Shown one piece after another: positions 7,541-13,031 of a stretch of 15,460 nt of DNA. The stretch is from the NCBI GenBank assembly GCA_035622755.1, contig DASPUU010000331.1, positions 1 to 15,460 of the forward strand. Reading direction: 5' to 3'. The stretch is from JADGRA01 sp035622755. Lineage in GTDB: Bacteria; Myxococcota; Myxococcia; Myxococcales; Myxococcaceae. Within the stretch, counting starts at the first letter, position 1. Each line of letters begins with the position of its first letter. A model generated the notes under the pieces. It worked only from the letters and a program-made list of their open reading frames with translations, was not told where the DNA came from and did no database searches. The position numbers and the translations under genes are program-made.

Positions 7541-8164
7541 CTAGCGCAGCCTGGTCCGGCGTCGACTCGGGCCGTTCGGCCGGGATCCGTCCCCGCCGGC
7601 GTGGGCGTGGACCTCGGCCCGGAGGCGCGCGGCGAGCGCGCGCAGCGAGGCGTCCGTGGCGCCGAAGGCGGAGAGGAGCGCCCGCCTCCCTCCCGCCTCC
7701 TCCACGCCCAGGCAGCGGGCTTCCCCGGAGGCTCGCGCCCGAGCCACCGAGCCCTCGCGCTCGACGCCCAGCGTCCAGCCGTCGCCCGCGCTCGGCTCGA
7801 AGGGATAGAGCCGGCAGGCGGTGGGCCGGCGGTCGGGCGCCAGGGTGCAGCCGGCGGTCCGGTCGAGGAACACGCAGGCCCCGGCGGAGCGGGCCAGCGT
7901 CAGGCGGACCGCTCCGGTGCGGAAGTAGCCCCGCCATGCCGGCCGCCGGCGCTCGTAGGCGCGGGCCTCGGCCTCGTCGAGCACCTCCTCCTCGACGAAG
8001 GCGGAGCGGGGAAGCCGGGTGGCGCTCTGGATGCGCTCCACGTCGGCCCGGGTGAGGGTGGCCAGGTGCTCTCCTTCCCGGACCTCGCAGCACGACCGGC
8101 CGAGGCTTCGCGCGCAGCGAGCGCAGGGCGCTCGGTTCGCCGCCGGCGACCGGGGCGCGGTCAC
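7541..8164 (-). CDS. YkgJ-type cysteine-cluster protein
   Basis: This 207-residue protein has the cysteine pattern of the YkgJ family, proteins thought to bind a zinc or iron centre: C14-x2-C17, C25-C26, C97, C106, C117 followed by RLYPF, and C151. The motif CVFLDRTAGCTLAPDRRPTACRLYPF, spanning about 97-122, is the family hallmark. The function of most members is unknown; some have been named flagellin N-methylase-like, which I would not assume here. The GTG start at 8164 overlaps the NFACT stop codon by 4 nt, and GGAGG at about 8169-8174 lies inside the preceding gene, so translational coupling is likely. The last 20 residues are Arg-rich and low in complexity. Confidence 0.82.
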   Translation of the reverse strand: MTAPRSPAANRAPCARCARSLGRSCCEVREGEHLATLTRADVERIQSATRLPRSAFVEEEVLDEAEARAYERRRPAWRGYFRTGAVRLTLARSAGACVFLDRTAGCTLAPDRRPTACRLYPFEPSAGDGWTLGVEREGSVARARASGEARCLGVEEAGGRRALLSAFGATDASLRALAARLRAEVHAHAGGDGSRPNGPSRRRTRLR

Positions 8165-9534
8165 TCCTCCTCCCGCGTGGCGAGCAGCCGCTCCAGCCGA
8201 TCCGGCTCGCTGCGCAGGAGGAACGTCTTCTCGTGGGTGTAGGTCACCGCGCCCGGCGCGCCGCCCGGGACGCGGCGGACGTGACGGACCCGGGTGTAGC
8301 TCACCTCGCCGCGGTCCCCCGCTCCGCGGGCGTGGTGCAGCGCGAGGTGGGCGGCATCGAGCAGCGTCTCCTGGGAAATCTCCTTCTTGCGGTCGAGCGG
8401 GACGACCACGTGAGCGCCGGGGAGCCCGCGGGCATGGAGCCAGAGCGCGTTCGGACCGGCGACGGTGAAGGTCAAGGCGTCGTTGTCCGGCCCGGCCCGT
8501 CCCACGAGGATGCGCTCTCCCGAGGCCGCGCGGAACACCCGGTAGGGTCGGTGGACGGCCGGTTTGCCGGCGCGGCGCCGCCCACCGGGCGCCGGCGCCG
8601 GCAGCTCCGCCAGCGGGGCCCGCTGCGCACGGGAGAGCTCGCTCTCCGCCTCGGCCAGCGCACGCTCCACCTCCTCGAGCCGGGCGGCGGCACGGGCGCT
8701 CCCCCGCGACAGCCGGCGGTAGAGACGGAAGTGGCGCTCGGCCTGCGCCGGCGCGTCGAGGCCGGGCTCGAGCGGGACGACCACCGTCCGCTGCCCGGAG
8801 GCGGTGTACTCGGTGACCGTCGCCTCGCGCGCTCCCCGCCGCACGGCGCCCGCTGCCCGGAGGAGCTCGCCGAGCCGGCGATGCTCGTCGGCCAGGCCGG
8901 TCCGATCCGCCTCGGCCCGCACCTTCTCCCGCGTGCGCCGGAGGCGCTCCACGAGCGCCCGGAGGGGTTGCACCGCCCGGCGCCGGACGCGGGCCTCCTC
9001 GAGCGCCCGTTCCCGGCCGGCGAAGAGCGCCTCCGCCGCCCGGGCGAGCAGGAGCCCGTCGCCCGACGGCGGGAGCCGGGAGGGCTCACCGCTGGAGGCC
9101 GCCGGCGGCCGGGGCGCACGCGCCGCTTCGCCGGCCGCGGCGAGCGGAACGCCGTCCTCGCCGAGCAGGAGCAGCGCACCGGGCGGCTCGAGCTCGAGCA
9201 CCAGCGTCCGCGAGGTTCCCTTTCGCCCGAAGCGCAGCTCCGCCGCGCGGGCGGTGGAACCGACCTCGGCCAGCCGGGCGCCGGTCAGCTCCCGCCGCAG
9301 CCGGAGCAGCCAGGGGGAGGCCGGTCCTCGCGCTGGGGTCCGGGCGTCGACGACCGAGATGCGTCCCAGCCCCGGCTCGGCGGTGAGCAGGAGCCGCGTC
9401 GTCTTCCCCGGCTGGCGGAGCTCGAGCTCGATGCGGAGCGGAGCCGGATGGCCGATCCGCTGGACGGTGGCGCCCGCCAGCTCGCGGCTCAGCGACGCGG
9501 CGACGGCGGCCAGCTCGGTCGGACGCAGCGACAC
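8161..9534 (-). CDS. NFACT / RqcH-like (fibronectin-binding A family) protein
   Basis: This 457-residue protein has an NFACT-N domain (about 1-140), a charged helical middle with coiled-coil character (about 165-305) and an NFACT-R domain (about 328-440) with ALWLHARGLPGAHVVVPLD at 363-381. Family members such as RqcH bind stalled 50S subunits with peptidyl-tRNA and add alanine tails for ribosome-associated quality control. It is shorter than typical RqcH (about 570), mostly in the middle region. By eye the N-domain DR motif reads A95-R96 (GSTARAAEL), so the Asp required in RqcH appears missing. The GTG at 9534 is chosen because homologous sequence begins at SLRPTELAA; upstream codons in this frame run through a terminator and an antiparallel-looking leader. 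No Shine-Dalgarno sequence is seen. It heads the minus-strand cluster and lies 16 nt after a terminator T-tract. Confidence 0.85.
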   Translation of the reverse strand: MSLRPTELAAVAASLSRELAGATVQRIGHPAPLRIELELRQPGKTTRLLLTAEPGLGRISVVDARTPARGPASPWLLRLRRELTGARLAEVGSTARAAELRFGRKGTSRTLVLELEPPGALLLLGEDGVPLAAAGEAARAPRPPAASSGEPSRLPPSGDGLLLARAAEALFAGRERALEEARVRRRAVQPLRALVERLRRTREKVRAEADRTGLADEHRRLGELLRAAGAVRRGAREATVTEYTASGQRTVVVPLEPGLDAPAQAERHFRLYRRLSRGSARAAARLEEVERALAEAESELSRAQRAPLAELPAPAPGGRRRAGKPAVHRPYRVFRAASGERILVGRAGPDNDALTFTVAGPNALWLHARGLPGAHVVVPLDRKKEISQETLLDAAHLALHHARGAGDRGEVSYTRVRHVRRVPGGAPGAVTYTHEKTFLLRSEPDRLERLLATREEE

Positions 9535-9550
9535 GTGGAAGCGAGGGCGA

Positions 9551-9590
9551 AGAAAAACGGCCCGGGCCCCACCAGCTGGGCCCCGGGCCG
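9551..9590 (-). terminator. Strong rho-independent terminator upstream of the NFACT gene
   Basis: On the minus strand CGGCCCGGG (9590-9582) pairs perfectly with CCCGGGCCG (9566-9558). After one G-G mismatch there are three more G-C pairs and a 7-nt loop AGCTGGT. TTTTTCT (9557-9551) follows immediately. This is the only textbook intrinsic terminator in the window. It ends 41 nt after the stop of the small basic peptide gene and only 16 nt before the NFACT start codon. Confidence 0.9.
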
Positions 9591-9631
9591 CCTCTATCCA
9601 TCCCGAGCGAGACGGAACGGACCGCCTGGTT

Positions 9632-9718
9632 CTACTTCCTCTTTCTCCGGCTGGTCCTGCGCTTGGTCTTCCGGGCGGCGGGCTTCCTCTTCGCGGTCCT
9701 TCTTTTCTTCGCGGCCAT
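9632..9718 (-). CDS. 28-residue ultra-basic small protein or leader peptide
   Basis: ATG at 9718-9716 to TAG at 9634-9632 encodes 28 residues: 8 Lys and 9 Arg, with the rest Ala, Thr, Pro, Ser and the initiator Met, and no acidic residues. It begins MAAKKRRTAKRK and ends RRTSRRKRK. Six of nine Arg codons are AGA or AGG, unusual in such G+C-rich DNA. GGAGGG (9733-9728) lies 9 nt before this ATG, an ideal distance. Another in-frame ATG at 9727 directly abuts GGAGGG and is less likely to be used. A near-consensus promoter precedes it and a strong terminator follows, so the unit is complete. The composition resembles histone H1-like tails or nucleic-acid-binding ribosomal peptides. Possible roles are an RNA- or DNA-binding microprotein, or a leader peptide controlling the NFACT gene. 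I recognise no specific family. Confidence 0.7.
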   Translation of the reverse strand: MAAKKRRTAKRKPAARKTKRRTSRRKRK

Positions 9719-9727
9719 CGCGTCCAT

Positions 9728-9733
9728 CCCTCC
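9728..9733 (-). promoter_or_regulatory. Ribosome-binding site of the small basic peptide
   Basis: GGAGGG on the minus strand lies 9 nt before the ATG at 9718 and directly against the ATG at 9727. The spacing favours the downstream start. This is one of the few clear Shine-Dalgarno sequences in the window. Confidence 0.75.
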
Positions 9734-9751
9734 GGTTGGAATGCCGGCGCG

Positions 9752-9780
9752 ATGCTAGGCACGCTGCGATGACGTGTCAA
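9752..9780 (-). promoter_or_regulatory. Near-consensus sigma-70 promoter for the small basic peptide
   Basis: On the minus strand TTGACA (9780-9775) is a perfect -35 hexamer, followed by exactly 17 bp and TAGCAT (9757-9752) as the -10. The predicted start is near 9745, giving a leader of about 26 nt to the ATG at 9718. It is the best promoter match in the window and, with no other promoter visible, may also drive the NFACT cluster by terminator readthrough. Confidence 0.8.
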
Positions 9781-9799
9781 CGAACGACGCGGAACACGC

Positions 9800-9805
9800 T
9801 AGGGT
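9800..9805 (+). promoter_or_regulatory. Candidate -10 element for the GH1 glycosidase
   Basis: TAGGGT lies 17 nt before the ATG at 9823, so the transcript would start near 9812. No clear -35 box exists at the expected distance (about 9777-9782), which overlaps the -35 of the divergent promoter. Divergent RNA polymerases would compete for this short interval. Confidence 0.3.
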
Positions 9806-9822
9806 CCGTTGTCTCGAATCGA

Positions 9823-11163
9823 ATGCGCGCTGACCTCTCCACCTTTCCGTCCGACTTCGTCTTCGGCGTCGCCACCGCCGCGTACCAGGTCGAGGGCCAC
9901 ATCGAGAACGACTGGAGCGAGTGGGAGCGCAGCCAGAAGCTTCGCCACTCCGCCGGCGTCGGCGTGGATCACTGGAACCGCTTCCGCGAGGACTATCGAC
10001 TGGCGCGCGAGGTGGGCGCCGGCGCCTTCCGCATGAGCCTGGAATGGGCTCGCATCGAACCGCGGCGCGGCGAATTCGACGCGCGGTCGCTGGACGCCTA
10101 CCGCACACGGCTGCTGGCCATGCGCTCGATGGGGCTCCGGCCGGTGGTCACGCTCCATCACTTCACCCACCCCACCTGGTTTCATCGACAGACTCCGTGG
10201 CACGAGCCGGAGAGCGTGGCCGCCTTCCGCGCCTATGCCCGGGCGTGTGCCGATGTCCTGCGCGGGCTGGATGCGCTGGTGGTGACCTTCAACGAGCCGG
10301 TGGTCCTCATGCTCGGCGGCTACGTGAAGGGACTCATCCCTCCCGGGCTGTCCGAGCCGCAGCTGGCCATGCCGGCGCTGTCCAACATCGCCCGCGCCCA
10401 CGTCGCCGCGCGCGAGGAGCTGCGCGCGGCGCTGGGCCCGGTGCCGGTGGGCATCAGCCAGAACGTCCTCGCCTTCGCCGCCGAGCGGAGCTGGCACCCG
10501 CTCGACCACGCCCTGGTCCGGCTGGCCGACGTGGCCTACAACCACGCCTTCCTCGAGGCCCTCACCTCCGGCACGCTCACCGTCCACATGCCCGGGCTGT
10601 TCACCACCCGCCGCGAGATCCCCGGGGGGCGAGACAGCCTGGACTACATCGGCCTCAACTATTACACGCGCACCCGGATGCGCTTCGTCCCGCGCAAGCC
10701 CTTCTTCGAGTTCCGCTACACGGATCCGCTTCACCGCGGGCTGACCGACATCGGCTGGGAGCAGTTTCCGGAGGGGTTCGGCCAGCTGCTCCAGGCGACC
10801 CGGCGCTACGGGCTCCCCATCTGGGTGACCGAGAACGGCATCGACGACCGGCGCGGCGAGCGCCGCTCGGCCTTCCTCCACGACCACTGGCGCGAGCTCC
10901 TGGCCGCGCTCGCCACCGGGGTCGATGTGCGCGGCTACCTCTACTGGTCGCTGCTCGACAACTTCGAGTGGCTGGAGGGCTGGGGGCCGCGCTTCGGCCT
11001 CTACCGGGTCGACTTCGAGACCCTGGAGCGCCATCCCACCCCGGCCTGCGACTACTTTCGCCAGGTGGCGGTCGGCCGCGTGCTCCGTCCGCCGCCCCGG
11101 CCGGCGGCAGAGGCCGCGGCCGTGCCGACCGTCAACGGGAGAGCGGCCGCGGACGTCGCCTGA
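9823..11163 (+). CDS. Glycoside hydrolase family 1 beta-glycosidase
   Basis: This 446-residue GH1 enzyme retains the double-displacement residues: acid/base E158 in TFNEPV and nucleophile E337 in WVTENGID. Sugar-binding positions include Q22 (AAYQVEG), H113, N157, W375 (YLYWSLLDN) and E382-W383 (FEWLEGWG). The Glu at 382 favours non-phosphorylated sugars over 6-phospho sugars. The usual HWDLP segment reads HHFTHPTWF (112-120), which is closer to archaeal and some proteobacterial members. There is no signal peptide, so it is cytoplasmic, acting on imported beta-glucosides or beta-galactosides; the true substrate is unknown. A Pro/Ala-rich tail (about 423-446) extends past the normal domain end. 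ATG 9823 is chosen because FPSDFVFGVATAAYQVEG, the family N-terminus, begins at residue 8. No Shine-Dalgarno sequence is seen. It is divergent from the small-peptide promoter. Confidence 0.95.
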   Translation: MRADLSTFPSDFVFGVATAAYQVEGHIENDWSEWERSQKLRHSAGVGVDHWNRFREDYRLAREVGAGAFRMSLEWARIEPRRGEFDARSLDAYRTRLLAMRSMGLRPVVTLHHFTHPTWFHRQTPWHEPESVAAFRAYARACADVLRGLDALVVTFNEPVVLMLGGYVKGLIPPGLSEPQLAMPALSNIARAHVAAREELRAALGPVPVGISQNVLAFAAERSWHPLDHALVRLADVAYNHAFLEALTSGTLTVHMPGLFTTRREIPGGRDSLDYIGLNYYTRTRMRFVPRKPFFEFRYTDPLHRGLTDIGWEQFPEGFGQLLQATRRYGLPIWVTENGIDDRRGERRSAFLHDHWRELLAALATGVDVRGYLYWSLLDNFEWLEGWGPRFGLYRVDFETLERHPTPACDYFRQVAVGRVLRPPPRPAAEAAAVPTVNGRAAADVA

Positions 11164-11199
11164 GGACCGGGCAGGCAAGCCCCGGGGGCGGTTGTGAGG

Positions 11200-11205
11200 T
11201 AGAAC
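11200..11205 (+). promoter_or_regulatory. Candidate -10 element before the small exported protein
   Basis: TAGAAC, the same hexamer as before the HD-GYP gene, lies 36 nt before the TTG start at 11242. A start of transcription near 11212 would leave a leader of about 30 nt that includes GAGGGGG as a ribosome-binding site. No good -35 box is seen. Confidence 0.25.
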
Positions 11206-11241
11206 GCGGGCGGTTGGGGGGAAGCCCGAGGGGGTCGTCCG

Positions 11242-11913
11242 TTGCCGTCCACCCGTCTCGCCGTCGTCGGACTCGCGCTCGCGGCCACGCTTCCGTCCGC
11301 CGCGTGGGCGGGCGAGCTCGGGCCGGTCTCCGAGACCCCGGCCCCGGCGGTGGTGGACCTGGGCCTCGAGCACGTGGCGCGCCGGTCGCCGGACGGAACG
11401 TGGGATCTCGGGGTGGGCGGGAACGCCCTCCTGCCGATGGTGGACCTCTCCTCGCGCTTCCGGCTCGGGCTGCGGCTGACCGAGTCCGGTCAGGTGCAGC
11501 GGCTGTTCGCCTCCACCTCGATGGGGCTCGCCGAGGCCGGCCTGCTCGATGCCCTGCAGTGGAGCGGGCGGGTCGACCGGGGCGCCACGGGAAGATTCGC
11601 CGCCGCCTTCACCGGGGCCCTGCACCTCGATGGGCTCGGGGAGGGATGGGGGCTCACCCATGCCCCGTGGATCGAGCTCGGGCTCCAGACGAGCGGCGGG
11701 CCGGGCACCGCGGGCGGGCCGAGGCTGGCCACCTCGCTCGTGCTGGCGGTGATGTTCGACGTGCGGGAGCGCGCCAGCCACGCCCGGCCCGGCACGGGAT
11801 TCCGGATCCGGGCGAGCGCCGCCGTGGGCAACGACCCGGGCTGCACCTGGGCGACCCCGACGCTGCTCCTCTCCGGGCGCTGCCTGACCCTGGCCCTGGC
11901 CGTCGACTTCTGA
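11242..11913 (+). CDS. Exported protein, probable outer-membrane beta-barrel
   Basis: This 223-residue protein of unrecognised family has a clear Sec signal (TRLAVVGLALAATLPSAAWA, cleavage after AWA at about residue 23). The mature part shows alternating polar and hydrophobic stretches, many Gly and Leu residues and segments such as RFRLGLRLTE and ATSLVLAVMFDV. It ends in LTLALAVDF: a terminal Phe with alternating hydrophobics is the typical BAM-recognition signal of outer-membrane barrels. Two Cys residues near the end (GCTW and GRCL) could form a disulfide. The TTG start is chosen because an in-frame stop at 11200-11202 leaves no ATG or GTG upstream and GAGGGGG lies 8 nt before it. It starts 78 nt after the GH1 gene on the same strand and could be co-transcribed. 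Function is unknown. Confidence 0.7.
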   Translation: MPSTRLAVVGLALAATLPSAAWAGELGPVSETPAPAVVDLGLEHVARRSPDGTWDLGVGGNALLPMVDLSSRFRLGLRLTESGQVQRLFASTSMGLAEAGLLDALQWSGRVDRGATGRFAAAFTGALHLDGLGEGWGLTHAPWIELGLQTSGGPGTAGGPRLATSLVLAVMFDVRERASHARPGTGFRIRASAAVGNDPGCTWATPTLLLSGRCLTLALAVDF

Positions 11914-11915
11914 CC

Positions 11916-11930
11916 GGGCGGCATTCGCCC
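11916..11930. terminator. Small stem-loop between convergent genes
   Basis: GGGCG (11916-11920) and CGCCC (11926-11930) pair around the loop GCATT, in the 28-bp gap between the stops of the exported protein and the dus gene. No T-tract follows. It is a weak candidate for a shared terminator. Confidence 0.3.
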
Positions 11931-11941
11931 CTCCCCCGGGG

Positions 11942-12958
11942 TCAGCCGAGCGCCGCGCGGTAGTCCACCTCCTGCACCTCGGGCTCCTGCCCCGGCTCGC
12001 CCTCGGCCGCGCCGAAGAAGCCCCGGACCGCCTCCTCGACGTCGTCGAGCGCGGCCAGCCGGTTGACCTCGGCGCGGAAGCCGGCCGCCCCGCGCAGGCC
12101 GTGCGCGTACCACCCGAGGTGCTTGCGAAAGCTCCGCACCGCGGCGAGCGGCTCCCCGACGAAGACGACATGGGCGCGGAGGTGGCCGAGCACCACGTCC
12201 CGGCGCTCGGCCGGGGTCGGCTCCGCTCCGCCCCGGAGCTGGCGGAAGATCCACGGATTGCCCAGCGCGCCGCGGCCGATCATCACCAGGTCGCAGCCGG
12301 TGGCCTCCAGCATCCGCCGCGCGTCGGCGGGGGTCTTCACGTCTCCGTTGCCCAGGATGGCCATCCGACGGCGGCGGCGGACCAGGTCGGCGATGACGCT
12401 CCAGTCGGCCTCGCCGGCGTAGCCCTGGGCGCGGGTCCGCGGGTGGACGGCCAGCGCCGCGCAACCGGCGTCCTCCAGTGCCTCCGCGACCTCGAGGTAG
12501 TTGCGGTGGTGGGCGTCCCAGCCGCTCCGGATCTTCGCCGTCACCGGCAGCCCGGTGGCGGCGTGGATGGAGCGGACGATGCCCGCCGCGCGCGGCGGAT
12601 CGCAGAGCAGCGCCGACCCGGCGCCATTCCGGGTGACCTTCTTCACCGGGCACCCCATGTTCACGTCGATGAGCTCGGCGCCCCAGCGCTGGGCGACCCG
12701 GGCCGCCTCGCCCATCAGCTCCGGATCGCCGCCGAAGATCTGCACCGAGTAGGGGCGCTCGACCTGGGGGTCGTGGCGCAGGTAGCGGAGCGTCCGGGCG
12801 GTGGAGCGGATCAGCCCCTGCGCGCTGACCAGCTCGGTGGTGCAGAGGGCGGCCCCCATCCGGAAGGCGAGCACACGGAACGGCTCCTCGCTCACCCCGG
12901 CCATGGGGGCGAGGACGAAGGGGTTGGGCAGGCGGAACGGACCGAGGGCGACGGACAT
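11942..12958 (-). CDS. dusB: tRNA-dihydrouridine synthase, DusB type
   Basis: This 338-residue flavoenzyme reduces specific uridines in tRNA D-loops using FMN and NADPH. FVLAPMAGVSEEPFR (14-28) is the FMN-binding entry strand. DVNMGCPVKKV carries the catalytic C103. K142 (TAKIRSGW), H172 and R174 (VHPRTRAQGYAG) and the phosphate-gripping GNGDVKTP and IGRGALGNPWIF complete the TIM barrel, and a C-terminal helical domain follows from about 250. The sequence around the active Cys (CPVKKVTRNGAGSALL) is typical of DusB. The ATG at 12958 fits the family N-terminus; a longer reading frame to 13033 would add an unconserved extension overlapping the divergent gene. The C-terminal 20 residues are acidic. 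It is convergent with the exported protein and divergent from the M50 gene, so it is probably monocistronic. Confidence 0.94.
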   Translation of the reverse strand: MSVALGPFRLPNPFVLAPMAGVSEEPFRVLAFRMGAALCTTELVSAQGLIRSTARTLRYLRHDPQVERPYSVQIFGGDPELMGEAARVAQRWGAELIDVNMGCPVKKVTRNGAGSALLCDPPRAAGIVRSIHAATGLPVTAKIRSGWDAHHRNYLEVAEALEDAGCAALAVHPRTRAQGYAGEADWSVIADLVRRRRRMAILGNGDVKTPADARRMLEATGCDLVMIGRGALGNPWIFRQLRGGAEPTPAERRDVVLGHLRAHVVFVGEPLAAVRSFRKHLGWYAHGLRGAAGFRAEVNRLAALDDVEEAVRGFFGAAEGEPGQEPEVQEVDYRAALG

Positions 12959-12970
12959 CGACGGGAGAGC

Positions 12971-12976
12971 CCTGTA
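12971..12976 (-). promoter_or_regulatory. Candidate -10 element for dusB
   Basis: TACAGG on the minus strand ends 12 nt before the ATG at 12958, which would start the RNA about 6 nt before the codon. No Shine-Dalgarno sequence or clear -35 box is visible. The evidence is position only. Confidence 0.22.
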
Positions 12977-13017
12977 CCACGCACTCGGGCTCGGCGTGCT
13001 CCGGCCCCCGGTCAAGC

Positions 13018-13023
13018 TAGGAT
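13018..13023 (+). promoter_or_regulatory. Candidate -10 element for the M50 protease gene
   Basis: TAGGAT, a good -10 match (TAnnnT), ends 8 nt before the ATG at 13032. A start near 13030 would make a leaderless transcript. The AGGA inside it could instead be a weak ribosome-binding site 9 nt from the ATG. No -35 box is seen. Confidence 0.3.
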
Positions 13024-13031
13024 GATGAACC

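Noticed and set aside
9535..9780. An 82-residue N-terminal extension of the NFACT protein
   Set aside because: The added sequence is unconserved in character, runs through the terminator and the small-peptide gene, and would need to begin inside the -35 box. The family N-terminus fits the GTG at 9534.
8233..9822. Extending the GH1 gene upstream to make a 976-residue fusion
   Set aside because: The upstream part is only the antisense of the NFACT gene. GH1 homology starts right after the ATG at 9823.
9799..12171. A 790-codon minus-strand frame opposite the GH1 gene and the exported protein
   Set aside because: No domain and biased low-complexity composition; the opposite strand has GH1 catalytic motifs and a clear signal peptide.
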